A stretch of 64,000 bases of DNA from an uncultured Acidobacteriia bacterium (GCA_903929755.1 CAIYVZ010000014.1:124001-188000); one strand, 5' to 3'; shown: positions 8,228-16,749, numbered from the stretch's first letter. The notes: generated by a model not told the origin, from the letters alone. Numbers and translations are program-made.

Positions 8228-8982
8228 TCCGCAGTCTCCGAGAGCAGGTAGGCGGTGACGCCGGACAGACGCTCAATGCCGGTGACGACCAGTTGATTGC
8301 GGAAAGCTTCTTCAAATTGCTCGGCGTTGGCAGCCTGAATTTCGCGGGCACGAGCCGGATTGGAGTGTTTGATGTGACTGATGTTGTCGGGGTACTCAAT
8401 GCGCCGCAGCACTGTGGGCCAAGGCACGTGGCCACCTCGCGTTTTGGCGAGGACACGCGGGGAATCGAGCCACCATTCGGCGGTACAGCGATCGGTGGGC
8501 AAACCGGCCTGGAGATGGCTGGAGGTGGACCCGTACTGGTTCCGGACGTGGCGGCGGACAACGGCCCCGAGCTTCTCAACATTGAACCAGGCGTTCTTCA
8601 ATTCCAGAGGATCGAAGGTCCACTCGATGAGGTTGATGCCGCGAGCCAGGGCGTCTTCACGCTGGTGCAGTTTCAGACGACGACCGATGCCGTAGTCGCG
8701 ATATTCGGAAAGAACGCCCAGCATGTGGCTGTGGAGGTAGGGCTTGGCGTCCGGCTTCAGGCCAGGAATGGCGAGGCAAAAAGCAACCATGCGATTCTCG
8801 TCAAATGCGCCGAAGAGTTGGCCGCCAACCTTCACAGCAACCACAAACAAACGAAAGGGCAGAAGATCTGCGTCGCCGAAACCCCAGATGGTCTTCTGCA
8901 GGGCGACAGCTTCGCGAAATTCCGGTTCCGTGGTGAGAGACGCGACTCTTATTTGGGCAGCTTTATCTTGGCTTCCTGCCAC
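8224..8982 (-). CDS. GNAT-superfamily acyltransferase (COG3375 type), likely N-succinyltransferase partner of NSAR
   Basis: 252 residues. The N-terminal half holds the GNAT fold, with the acyl-CoA loop at about residues 92-103 (LSEYRDYGIGRRLK) and LIEWTFDPLELKNAWFN following. The C-terminal half is the all-alpha/beta extension of the COG3375 group. The GTG at 8982 is preferred because a perfect GGAGG (8987-8991, - strand) lies 4 bases upstream; the start is buried 34 bases inside the end of mazG. In studied NSAR clusters this family succinylates D-amino acids before racemisation; assigning that activity here is by gene context. Confidence 0.85.
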   Translation of the reverse strand: MAGSQDKAAQIRVASLTTEPEFREAVALQKTIWGFGDADLLPFRLFVVAVKVGGQLFGAFDENRMVAFCLAIPGLKPDAKPYLHSHMLGVLSEYRDYGIGRRLKLHQREDALARGINLIEWTFDPLELKNAWFNVEKLGAVVRRHVRNQYGSTSSHLQAGLPTDRCTAEWWLDSPRVLAKTRGGHVPWPTVLRRIEYPDNISHIKHSNPARAREIQAANAEQFEEAFRNQLVVTGIERLSGVTAYLLSETAE

Positions 8983-9767
8983 AACGCCTCCATCTCATCC
9001 AGCGACGTGCCTTTGAGTTCCCTGCCCTGTTCGGCCAGGGTGTCCTCGATGTAGCCGAAACGGGCGCGAAACTTCGTGTTGGTCCTGCGCAGCGCCTGCT
9101 CAGGATCCACCTTCACGAAGCGAGCGAGATTGACGATCACGAACAGCAGATCGCCAAGTTCGTCTTCCATTTCGGACTTATCGCCGCCAGCGCGGGCAAT
9201 ATCGAATTCATCGAGTTCTTCGTGGAGCTTTTCGAGAACCTGGTCGGGGCCGGTCCAGTCAAAACCGACACCAGCGGCGCGCGAGGTAATCTGCTGGGCT
9301 TCAGCCAGCGCGGGAAGGGCGCGGGGCACGGGCGACAGCAGACCTTTGCGTTCAGCCGGTTTATTCTTGCGTTCTTCGGCCTTGATCTCGTTCCAGCGTT
9401 TGAGAACCGCGTCACCGGTGGTGGCTGTTTCGGCGGCAAAGATGTGCGGGTGGCGGCGAATCAGTTTTTCATTGATGAAATCAAGCGAATCGCCGATTTC
9501 GAAGCGTTCGCCTTCAGGCAGATCTTTCGCCATTTCGGCGTAGAAAACAGCCTGCAGAATGAAGTCGCCCAGTTCCTCGCGGAGATCGCCAAAGTCTTTG
9601 CGGTCCACCGCATCCAGAACTTCGTAAGTCTCTTCGAGAGTGTATTTCTTGATCGTTTCGAACGTCTGTTCGCGATCCCACGGGCAGCCATCCGGCGCAC
9701 GCAGACGGGCCATGATTTCAACCAACCGCTGAAACCGATGCCCTGCGGAGTTTGAGTCGGGTTCCAT
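8949..9767 (-). CDS. mazG: MazG-type nucleoside triphosphate pyrophosphohydrolase
   Basis: 272 residues, the full two-domain length. Both all-helical MazG domains are visible. The N-terminal one has CPWDREQTFETIKKYTLEET, then EELGDFILQAVF carrying the EExxD-type magnesium site. The C-terminal one has GFDWTGPDQVLEKLHEELDE and MEDELGDLLFVIVNLAR. It hydrolyses NTPs or dNTPs to the monophosphates, a house-cleaning role. It is the first gene of the left - strand operon and is divergent from the DUF1844 gene, with 111 bases between the starts. The start at 9767 is the only good ATG. Confidence 0.95.
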   Translation of the reverse strand: MEPDSNSAGHRFQRLVEIMARLRAPDGCPWDREQTFETIKKYTLEETYEVLDAVDRKDFGDLREELGDFILQAVFYAEMAKDLPEGERFEIGDSLDFINEKLIRRHPHIFAAETATTGDAVLKRWNEIKAEERKNKPAERKGLLSPVPRALPALAEAQQITSRAAGVGFDWTGPDQVLEKLHEELDEFDIARAGGDKSEMEDELGDLLFVIVNLARFVKVDPEQALRRTNTKFRARFGYIEDTLAEQGRELKGTSLDEMEALWQEAKIKLPK

Positions 9768-9878
9768 ACTTAATCTATTCGGGGAGTAAGTCTAATGTTA
9801 TCATTGCGCCCCGGGGGCACGGGGAGGCGCGGGCAACCGGGCAAAGGTAACCGGGCAACGAGGGGTAGAATTGAATTG

Positions 9879-10193
9879 ATGACCGACCTGTTCGAGAACA
9901 AGCCAGCTGACGGTGAGGAGAACGCTACCCCGCCGGAACTGCCACCTGCCGATTTCGATTTCCTGGTGTATTCGCTGCGCCTTCAGGCGGAACTAAATCT
10001 GGGCATAATTCCGATGGAAGACGAGCAGGAACCCGATTTCGAGCTGGCACGCCACAACATTGATCTGCTGGCCATGCTGCAGGAAAAGACGCACGGCAAC
10101 CTGACCCCGGATGAGAAAGACGCTCTGGATAATTCCGTTGCGGAGCTGCGCTTCCGCTTCGTGCAGCATCTGCAGCAAGTACAGGCCCACTAA
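9879..10193 (+). CDS. DUF1844 family protein
   Basis: 104 residues, acidic and cytoplasmic. The segment DFDFLVYSLRLQAELNLG, then ARHNIDLLAMLQEKT and NLTPDEKDALDNSVAELRFRF, matches DUF1844. That family has no assigned function. I chose the ATG at 9879; an in-frame extension back to 9795 is Gly/Arg-rich and not protein-like. It is the first gene of a + strand operon with the metallo-hydrolase 11 bases downstream and ribF after that. Confidence 0.85.
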   Translation: MTDLFENKPADGEENATPPELPPADFDFLVYSLRLQAELNLGIIPMEDEQEPDFELARHNIDLLAMLQEKTHGNLTPDEKDALDNSVAELRFRFVQHLQQVQAH

Positions 10194-10204
10194 TCCCTGC
10201 GCCG

Positions 10205-10990
10205 ATGAAGCTGAAAGTTACGGTTCTCGGGTCGGGCACCAGTTCAGGGGTTCCAACGGTCGGTTGCTCCTGCGCTGTTTGTCACTCGACAGACCCTCGC
10301 GATAACCGACTGCGGCCTTCCATTCTGCTGCAACACGGGAATCACAACATCGTGATCGACACGACGCCTGATTTTCGGACGCAGGCTCTGCGTGCGCGCA
10401 TCAATCATCTGGACGCGATCGTTTACACTCACGCCCATGCGGACCATATCCTCGGTCTGGACGATGTTCGTCCCTTCAACTACCGGCAGGGCGCGCACAT
10501 TCCCATGTACGTTACCGCGCCGACGTTCGAAGTAATCAGCCGGATCTTCGAATACGCCTTTTCTGAGAAGCCGCAGCCTTCGGCGGTACCGCGGCTGGCC
10601 GTCAATATTATTGATGAAGCACCGTTTGATGTACTGGGCCTCGCCTTTATTCCGATCCCCGTGATTCACGGCAAGATGCTGGTGTACGGCTTTCGGGTGG
10701 GCAACATGGCTTATCTGACGGATCACAGCGAACTGCCGGCAGCTTCGCTGGAAAAACTGCAGGGTCTGGATCTGCTGTTTCTGGACGCGCTGCGGCACAA
10801 ACCGCACCCGACGCATTCCACGGTGGAAGCTTCGGTGGAAACGGCGCGGCAGTTGGGCGCGAAAAGGACTTACTTTACCCACATGTGTCACGATCTGCCG
10901 CACGCGGAGACGGAAGCGTCGCTGCCCGCAGGCGTCTTCCTGGCCTATGACGGTCTGGTGCTGGAAACAGAGGAATACAGCGCCGAATGA
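10205..10990 (+). CDS. Metallo-beta-lactamase-fold hydrolase, PhnP/phosphodiesterase-like
   Basis: 261 residues. It starts with the GSGTSSGVP loop and a Cys-rich insert (CSCAVCHS at about 21-28), as in PhnP-like and cyclic phosphodiesterase MBL proteins. The metal site follows: THAHADHILGLDD, HGKM (metal His), LTDHSE (bridging Asp) and a C-terminal FTHMCHD. It probably cleaves a phosphodiester such as a cyclic nucleotide or cyclic ribosyl phosphate; the exact substrate is not evident. Its stop overlaps the ribF start by 4 bases. Confidence 0.88.
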   Translation: MKLKVTVLGSGTSSGVPTVGCSCAVCHSTDPRDNRLRPSILLQHGNHNIVIDTTPDFRTQALRARINHLDAIVYTHAHADHILGLDDVRPFNYRQGAHIPMYVTAPTFEVISRIFEYAFSEKPQPSAVPRLAVNIIDEAPFDVLGLAFIPIPVIHGKMLVYGFRVGNMAYLTDHSELPAASLEKLQGLDLLFLDALRHKPHPTHSTVEASVETARQLGAKRTYFTHMCHDLPHAETEASLPAGVFLAYDGLVLETEEYSAE

Positions 10991-11952
10991 GGGTTATTCG
11001 TTCGCTGGCTGCAGGAGAAGCTGCAGGAGTCCCCGCCGGAATGGGCACCGTGGTGACTATCGGCAACTTCGATGGCGTGCATCTGGGGCATCAGGCAATT
11101 CTGCGGCAGGTTGTGGCGCGTTCGCGCGAACTGAATCTGGTGCCGGCGGTGCTGACTTTTGAGCCACACCCGGCGAAGGTTTTGGCTCCAGGCAGGGCTC
11201 CGCTGCTCATCAATACTACGGCGCAAAAATTGCGGCGGCTGGAACAGGCAGGAGCGGCAACGGTGCTGCTGTGTCCGTTCTCGCCGGAGTTTGCGCAACT
11301 GAGTCCGGAGGAGTTTGCGGACCGGGTTCTCAGGCAGACGCTAAACGCCAGGGTGGTGATGACCGGCGAAGATTTCCGGTTCGGCCATCGGCAATCGGGG
11401 GATATCGTCCGGTTGCGGGAACTGGGGGCGCAGTTGGGCTTTGCGGTAGAAGCCGTCGCCGATATCGATGCCGGCCAGCGGTCTTCCGGGCAGCGGATCA
11501 GCAGTACAGGTATCCGCGCGCTCATCATGGAAGGTAAAGTCTCACAAGCGTGCCGCCTGATGGGAGCGCCGTTTACGCTGGAAGGCGCGGTGGTGTCAGG
11601 TTTCGGCATTGGGAAGAAGCAGACAGTGCCCACGCTGAACCTGGCCGCCGAGAATGAACTGCTGCCGCAGTATGGCGTTTATGTGACGCGGACACGCCCG
11701 GATGGAGGTGCGCCCGTTGCGTCCATTACGAATGTTGGTATGAGACCAACCTTCGAAGGTTCCGCCGTTACGGTAGAGACGTTTCTGCTTTCGGACGGGC
11801 CGGTGAGCGCGCCGGCACGCCTGGAAGTTGAGTTCCTCGGGTGGGTTCGTGCGGAGCGAAAATTCGCGTCGCCGGAAGCCCTGCGGGCGCAGATCCTGTG
11901 CGATGTGGGCAGCGCCCGGCGCTTCCACAGGCACTTTCCGGGACGAGCATAA
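10987..11952 (+). CDS. ribF: Bifunctional riboflavin kinase / FAD synthetase
   Basis: 321 residues, the usual length. The N-terminal adenylyltransferase domain has TIGNFDGVHLGHQAIL and the RISSTGIR signature at about residues 171-178. The C-terminal flavokinase domain has GFGIGKKQTVPTLNL and the ITNVGMRPTF motif. It converts riboflavin to FMN and then FAD in the cytoplasm. The ATG overlaps the upstream MBL stop (ATGA). The rest of the riboflavin pathway is not in the window. Confidence 0.96.
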   Translation: MRVIRSLAAGEAAGVPAGMGTVVTIGNFDGVHLGHQAILRQVVARSRELNLVPAVLTFEPHPAKVLAPGRAPLLINTTAQKLRRLEQAGAATVLLCPFSPEFAQLSPEEFADRVLRQTLNARVVMTGEDFRFGHRQSGDIVRLRELGAQLGFAVEAVADIDAGQRSSGQRISSTGIRALIMEGKVSQACRLMGAPFTLEGAVVSGFGIGKKQTVPTLNLAAENELLPQYGVYVTRTRPDGGAPVASITNVGMRPTFEGSAVTVETFLLSDGPVSAPARLEVEFLGWVRAERKFASPEALRAQILCDVGSARRFHRHFPGRA

Positions 11953-11961
11953 AAATGCGCG

Positions 11962-11970
11962 TGGGATAAT
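11962..11970 (+). promoter_or_regulatory. Possible extended -10 promoter element for the aldolase gene
   Basis: TGGGATAAT fits the TGN-GATAAT extended -10 pattern and lies about 54 bases before the aldolase ATG, just after ribF. No clear -35 is seen. Prediction by eye only. Confidence 0.3.
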
Positions 11971-12023
11971 TGTGGTTTCACCCCCCTTATCTCAATCCGG
12001 CAGTTAATCAACAGGAGAACCAA

Positions 12024-13025
12024 ATGAGCCTTTCCCCAGGCAAACTGAAGCACATGAACGCCCTCTCGAACGAGGCTGGTGTCATCGCCGCCGCGGCGAT
12101 GGATCAGCGTGGCAGCCTCCAAAAGGGCATCGCCACCGCCAAGGGCATCGCCGAGTCTGAAGTGACCCAGAAGGAAATGGAAGACTTCAAGATCGCTGTG
12201 TCGCGCGTGCTGACGCCGCATGCCAGCGCGATCCTGCTGGACCCGGAATTCGGTCTCCCCGCAGCCGCCGCCCGCTCCTCGAACGCCGGGCTGCTGCTGG
12301 CTTACGAAGAAACTGGTTACGATGCCACCGACGAGCACCGGATGCCGGATCTTCTGCCGCACCTCTCGGTAAAGCGGATCAAGGAAATGGGCGCGGACGC
12401 CGTTAAGATTCTGCTCTATTACACCCCGTTCTCGCCCGCCGATGTCAATGACATCAAGCACGCGTTCATTGAACGCATTGGGGCCGAGTGTGAAGCGTAC
12501 GACATTCCGTTCTTCCTGGAATTCATCGGCTACGACGAAAATGGCAAGGGCGAAAAGAGCCTGGAATACGCGAAGAAGAAGCCGTCCGTGGTGAAGGGTT
12601 CCATGGCCGAATTCTCGAAGCCCCAGTACAAAGTGGACGTGTTGAAGGTAGAAGTGCCGATCAACCCCGCTTATGTGGAAGGCAGCGCGGCATTTAAGGG
12701 TGGCGAGTTCGCTTACACGAAGGAAGCCGCACTGGCTCTCTTCCGGGATGCGGCGTCTGTCACCACTCTGCCGTTCATTTATCTGAGCGCGGGTGTGACG
12801 AACGAAGTCTTCATCGAAAACCTGAAGTACGCGGCGGAAAGCGGCACGGATTACTCCGGTGTTCTCTGCGGTCGCGCGACGTGGCTGGACGGCGTGAAGA
12901 TCTTCGGCGCACAGGGTGCCGCGGCGCTGGAAACGTGGCTGCTGGATCAGGGCGTGAAGAACATTGCCGCTGTGAACGAAGCGATCAAGGGTGCCAAGAG
13001 CTGGCGGCCTAAGGTCGGCGCGTAA
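12024..13025 (+). CDS. Class I tagatose-1,6-bisphosphate aldolase (LacD family)
   Basis: 333 residues from the ATG at 12024, which has AGGAG 7 bases upstream. Family features are GVIAAAAMDQRGSLQKGI near the N-terminus, VKILLYYTPFSP, the FFLEFIGYDE strand, the YKVDVLKVEVPINPAYVEG segment with the Schiff-base lysine region, and a C-terminal FIYLSAGVTNEVFI. It splits tagatose-1,6-bisphosphate, and often fructose-1,6-bisphosphate, to triose phosphates. No tagatose-6-phosphate kinase or sugar transport genes are nearby, so a general glycolytic aldolase role is as likely. The codons look highly adapted compared with neighbours. Confidence 0.88.
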   Translation: MSLSPGKLKHMNALSNEAGVIAAAAMDQRGSLQKGIATAKGIAESEVTQKEMEDFKIAVSRVLTPHASAILLDPEFGLPAAAARSSNAGLLLAYEETGYDATDEHRMPDLLPHLSVKRIKEMGADAVKILLYYTPFSPADVNDIKHAFIERIGAECEAYDIPFFLEFIGYDENGKGEKSLEYAKKKPSVVKGSMAEFSKPQYKVDVLKVEVPINPAYVEGSAAFKGGEFAYTKEAALALFRDAASVTTLPFIYLSAGVTNEVFIENLKYAAESGTDYSGVLCGRATWLDGVKIFGAQGAAALETWLLDQGVKNIAAVNEAIKGAKSWRPKVGA

Positions 13026-13047
13026 GCTTTCAGTTGAGTGTTTTGAA

Positions 13048-13079
13048 AAGGGGAGGGAGCCTTCGGGTTCCCTCCCCTT
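13048..13079 (+). terminator. Strong bidirectional hairpin terminator between the aldolase and secA-like genes
   Basis: A 14-bp stem (one G-T pair) closed by a TTCG tetraloop at 13062-13065. On the - strand it is followed by TTTTC, on the + strand by TTCTTG. It lies 22 bases after the aldolase stop and 12 bases after the stop of the convergent secA-like gene, so it can serve both. Confidence 0.85.
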
Positions 13080-13091
13080 CTTGCATTTGGC

Positions 13092-15227
13092 CTATTGGAA
13101 TAACGATTTTGCTTTCGCGACCAGGCCTTTGCGGATGCGATCGGTGAGGCTGCCGAAGGGATTGTCGGTGGTGAGATAGGTCCAGGTGGAACCGCGCTGC
13201 GAAGGGTCGATGCCGGTCTCCCGCGCTTCGGCAATTCGGCGTTCGATCTCTGACTCGAGCCCCGCCATCATGTCTTCGTACATGCCGTGGACGCGGCGCA
13301 GATATTCGTGGAGAGGGTCGCGGCCTCCCCAGGCTACCCACTGAATTCCGGAGCGGAGTTCCGTCACCTCGCTCAGGTGGGCGGACCATTCATCGTCCAT
13401 GGTCCGCAGGGCGACGATGCGTTCGAACTCGGGCGCATCCGACAGTAGAATCTGGTCCCGGCGTTTCGCAAACATCTGGCGCTGGCCTTCAATAGAGCTT
13501 TCGTATTTGCGGAGGAAGAGGCGGATTTCCAGGTTCTTGCCTTCCACCACGCGCTGCACGCCTTCGGGAGTCGCCAGCGCCCGCATTTGTTCGTCGGGGA
13601 TGAACGTCCCTCCACCCGTAAGGGCCTCCCCATAGCGCTGCACGATGTCATCTTCAAGAGACACAAAGAAGCGGGAAGTGCCGGGGTCGCCCTGCCTCCC
13701 TGCCCTGCCCCGCAGCTGGAAGTCGATACGGCGGGCTTCGTGGCGATTGGTGCCAATCACGTGTAGCCCGCCCCGTTCAGCCACGCCGGGGCCGAGGCGG
13801 ATATCGGTACCTCGCCCCGCCATGTTGGTGGAGATCGTGACCGCCCCGCGCTCCCCGGCGTGGGCGATGAGCGCCGCTTCGCGTTCTTCGTCGCGTGCGT
13901 TGAGGATGTTATGCGGCACGTCGGTCAGCAGCCAGCTCAGGTGCTCCGATTCCGCTACCGACGCGGTGCCGACCAGGACGGGGCGTCCGGTCGAGTGAAC
14001 CGTTCGAATTTCGTCGAGGAGCGCGTCGTGTTTTTCGGACTTCGTGCGGTAGACGAAGTCGGGGTGGTCCACGCGGATCATGGGACGATTCGGCGGGATG
14101 ACTTCCACGGCCAGGTTGTAGATCTCGGCGAACTCGCTGGCCTGGGTGGCGGCAGTGCCGGTCATCCCGCAGATGTGTTCGTAGAGCGCCAGCAGATTTT
14201 CCAGCGTGATGGAGCCAAAGATGCGCCCTTGCGATTTCACCGAAACCGCTTCTTTCACCTCGACTGCGGTGTGGAGTCCGGCTGGCCAGCGGCGGTCCTG
14301 CGCGATGCGACCTTTGAATTCATCCACCGATTCGACCTGGTCGTCCTTGATCAGGTAGTCGATATCGCGGTGCAGCAGGACGTGGGCGTGGAGGGCGTCC
14401 TGCACGGTGGTCAGGGCCTCCAGGTTTTCTTCCGCGAAAAGGTTCCCGCAACCGAGCCGGGCTTCGGTGTGATGAATTCCGTGGTCGGTGAGCGTCACGT
14501 TGCGGCCGTGCTCTTCGATTCGATAGTCGAGCCCCCGGGCGAACTCCCGGACGAGGCGATCCGCGCGCAGCACCAGGTCGCCTTCGGTTTCTTCACCACC
14601 GGCGATGACGAGCGGGATGCGGGCTTCGTCAATCAGGATGGAGTCGGCCTCATCGACGAGAGCGGCGGCGAAACCACGCTGGACGCGGTCTTCCGGGCGA
14701 AGGGCAACCTGGTCGCGCAGATAATCGAAGCCAACCTCGTTGGCGGTGGCGTAGGTGATGTCGCAGGCGTAGGCGGTGCGGCGGGCTTCCGGGGAAAGTC
14801 CCTGGCGGATGCTGCCGCAGGTGAGGCCGAGCATACGGTAGATGGGGCCCATCCATTCGGCGTCGCGGGTGGCGAGATAGTCGTTGACGGTCATCACGTG
14901 GACACCCTGGCCTCCGCGAGCGAGCCACAGGACGGCAGGCACAGCCGTGAGAGTCTTGCCTTCGCCGGTCTGCATCTCGGCGATACTGCCGCGGCAGAGC
15001 GCGAGAGAGCCACGCAGCTGGACGTCGAACATGCGTTCCCGGAGGGTGCGTTCGGCGGCAACGGCAGCCACCGCGATGACGGTTTCCGCGTCGGGGGCTT
15101 TTTGGTAAGCCTGGCGGAGACCTGGGTCGGACAATCCGGCGAACTCACCGCGCAAGCGATTGATGCGGACGAGCGACGCTGCATCCGCGTCACGGCGCGG
15201 AAACAGAGCTTTAAGAAAACGATTCAT
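13092..15227 (-). CDS. Compact SecA-family translocase ATPase (accessory SecA paralogue)
   Basis: 711 residues against about 830-900 for housekeeping SecA. Present: Walker A (MQTGEGKTLTAVP near 88), the VMTVNDYLATRD segment, Walker B/DEAD-like VDEADSILIDEARIPL, the preprotein cross-linking domain, the IFGSITLENLL and GMTGTA motifs of the second nucleotide fold, STNMAGRGTDI, and RGRAGRQGDPG. The helical scaffold is present (RTMDDEWSAHLSEV). The C-terminal Cys-rich SecB/zinc tail is absent. The N-terminus (MNRFLKALF) is short. Together these suggest a specialised SecA rather than the main one. It lies downstream of a small membrane protein and a YwiC-like protein; start chosen at 15227. Confidence 0.88.
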   Translation of the reverse strand: MNRFLKALFPRRDADAASLVRINRLRGEFAGLSDPGLRQAYQKAPDAETVIAVAAVAAERTLRERMFDVQLRGSLALCRGSIAEMQTGEGKTLTAVPAVLWLARGGQGVHVMTVNDYLATRDAEWMGPIYRMLGLTCGSIRQGLSPEARRTAYACDITYATANEVGFDYLRDQVALRPEDRVQRGFAAALVDEADSILIDEARIPLVIAGGEETEGDLVLRADRLVREFARGLDYRIEEHGRNVTLTDHGIHHTEARLGCGNLFAEENLEALTTVQDALHAHVLLHRDIDYLIKDDQVESVDEFKGRIAQDRRWPAGLHTAVEVKEAVSVKSQGRIFGSITLENLLALYEHICGMTGTAATQASEFAEIYNLAVEVIPPNRPMIRVDHPDFVYRTKSEKHDALLDEIRTVHSTGRPVLVGTASVAESEHLSWLLTDVPHNILNARDEEREAALIAHAGERGAVTISTNMAGRGTDIRLGPGVAERGGLHVIGTNRHEARRIDFQLRGRAGRQGDPGTSRFFVSLEDDIVQRYGEALTGGGTFIPDEQMRALATPEGVQRVVEGKNLEIRLFLRKYESSIEGQRQMFAKRRDQILLSDAPEFERIVALRTMDDEWSAHLSEVTELRSGIQWVAWGGRDPLHEYLRRVHGMYEDMMAGLESEIERRIAEARETGIDPSQRGSTWTYLTTDNPFGSLTDRIRKGLVAKAKSLFQ

Positions 15228-15310
15228 GAGTCCTCTGGCCCCGAGAAGGGCAGACCAACTGCGTCCCGTCGCTAAACAAAGAGCGACGGCCATTGTTATA
15301 GCCGCAAGGG

Positions 15311-15598
15311 TTAGAGGCAGGGAGGAGGACGTTGAAAACGGCGAAGGGCAGAGGGTTCGGAATTGACCGGGGTCGGAACCCGCGAGTAACGAGCCGGCAA
15401 CTGGGCCGCAAGCTCCGCTAACCGCACGGCGGCGGGGGCGGGAACAACTTCGCGCCACTTCCGGTCAGTGGAACTGCGGGCAAGCCGCTGCTCGATGCGC
15501 GTGGAGGCCCGAAGTTCCGGCACCGAGACGAACTGCTGCATCGCCAGCAACAGGAAAGCGGCGGCAACAACTCGCGTTAGCAGGCGGCGGGTTCGCAC
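15311..15598 (-). CDS. Small single-pass membrane protein, unknown
   Basis: 95 residues from a GTG at 15598 with GAGGGG immediately upstream. A basic N-terminus (RTRRLLTR) precedes one hydrophobic segment (VVAAAFLLLAMQQF), then an Arg/Pro-rich tail expected outside the membrane. It sits between the YwiC-like gene (23 bases upstream) and the SecA paralogue (83 bases downstream). No family is recognised. It could be an accessory of the SecA paralogue, but only position supports this. The frame could also be spurious. Confidence 0.45.
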   Translation of the reverse strand: MRTRRLLTRVVAAAFLLLAMQQFVSVPELRASTRIEQRLARSSTDRKWREVVPAPAAVRLAELAAQLPARYSRVPTPVNSEPSALRRFQRPPPCL

Positions 15599-15621
15599 TT
15601 GCCCCTCAGTATAGGGCACGG

Positions 15622-16419
15622 TCAGTAGGGAAAGCCACCGGCGGTAGCGAGAAAGATGAGCGAGAAGACGACTTCCGTCCACCCGATTTGCTTCAGATTC
15701 AGCTTTTTCTCGGGTCTGGCAGCGTACCAGAAAGCCCGGCCGGCGACGGGAAGGAAGCCGAGCGCGGCAGGCGGAGGCACGAGTCGCAGCACGGCCAGCG
15801 CCACCACTGCCACCACAAGAAAAGTGTGGTACTGCAGGCAGGTGTTGCGCGCGCGTATCGCCGAACCCGGCGACCTTTCATGCGCGGCGAGGACCCGCAT
15901 TTTCACGTAAAACACGCTGCTGGCGAAGTAGAGAATGGCGAGCAGCCAGAGAATCGCGAGGAGCCAGTCAAAGCGGTCGGTGGTGGTGTAGAGCGCGGCG
16001 GGGGCCGTCATGGTCATGCCGAGGATCGCGGTCACCTCACCGAGAATCGTGCGATCTTCCCGAACCATCCCCTGCCAGGTGTTGATACCCAGAACGATGG
16101 CCGCCAGACCCGCCATGGGCGCAAGAAACCACTTCTCGCTGAGGAACAGCAGAATGAGCCCGGCGCTGCCGCCCAAACCAAGGTAAAGCAGGCTTAACTG
16201 GCGCGCATCGCCGATCGGCTTCTGCCAGCGAACGGCGCGGGCCCAGGCGAGCAAGGGGCCACGGCCCAGGAAACAGCCTGTGGCCGCGAGAAAGAGCGTC
16301 AGGATATTCCAGGTCCAGGTCCGGCCTACCAGAAAACCGAGAAGCATGGGGATGTAGAGCATGCCCCACGCGCCGTGTTCCAGGGGCAACCGCCAGCGCG
16401 TACGAAAAGACTGAGCCAC
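15622..16419 (-). CDS. YwiC-like integral membrane protein
   Basis: 265 residues with about eight membrane segments. The N-terminal LPLEHGAWGMLYIPMLLGF motif is the hallmark of the YwiC-like family, and KPIGDARQLSLLYLGLG follows. Function is unknown in all members that I know of. The GTG start at 16419 places the PLEHGAWG motif at residues 12-19; an overlapping ATG nearby is in another frame. It is preceded by a 398-base gap holding alternative hairpins. Confidence 0.8.
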   Translation of the reverse strand: MAQSFRTRWRLPLEHGAWGMLYIPMLLGFLVGRTWTWNILTLFLAATGCFLGRGPLLAWARAVRWQKPIGDARQLSLLYLGLGGSAGLILLFLSEKWFLAPMAGLAAIVLGINTWQGMVREDRTILGEVTAILGMTMTAPAALYTTTDRFDWLLAILWLLAILYFASSVFYVKMRVLAAHERSPGSAIRARNTCLQYHTFLVVAVVALAVLRLVPPPAALGFLPVAGRAFWYAARPEKKLNLKQIGWTEVVFSLIFLATAGGFPY

Positions 16420-16537
16420 GTGGACATGATATAGCGACGCTGTCGATGCGCTTCGCAGCCCATGTCCGAGCTATGCGCGAAGACGGCGACCCTGGCCCCG
16501 CACCCTCGCATGTTGAAATGCTGGACGTTGCATAACC

Positions 16538-16669
16538 CTGAGCCGGGAGGTACTTCCAGGCTCAGACAGCGGCAAGAGGAGGATTTGGGGAGGGTGACTG
16601 AGGTGTAATGGGGAGGTTAGAAGTGGAAGGAGGTGAATGGAAGGTGGTTTTCTTGCCGTTGTCTGAGCC
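16538..16669. repeat. Two mutually exclusive hairpins sharing one arm
   Basis: A long hairpin pairs 16559-16576 with 16652-16669 (18 positions, one mismatch; GGCTCAGACAGCGGCAAG against CTTGCCGTTGTCTGAGCC) around a 75-base G/A-rich loop. A short hairpin pairs CTGAGCC (16538-16544) with GGCTCAG (16559-16565). Both use 16559-16565, so only one can form at a time. On the - strand this lies in the leader region of the YwiC-like gene. Confidence 0.6.
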
Positions 16670-16749
16670 AATATTCAGTGCTCTGCACAACTCCTCTGAA
16701 GGCACGCTCCCTGCCAAACTTCCAGCGCTTTAGAATCAACCAGATAACA

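Noticed and set aside
7148-8251. A 367-codon + strand open frame opposite the NSAR gene
   Set aside because: Antisense shadow; the - strand gene has all enolase-superfamily catalytic residues.
13860-15275. A 471-codon + strand open frame opposite the SecA gene
   Set aside because: Antisense shadow of an unmistakable SecA with all its motifs; Gly/Val/Asp-rich with no domain.
16471-16671. 66-codon - strand frame in the accC-ywiC gap
   Set aside because: Low-complexity Pro/Leu/Ser translation of the purine-rich tract; no start site or homology pattern.
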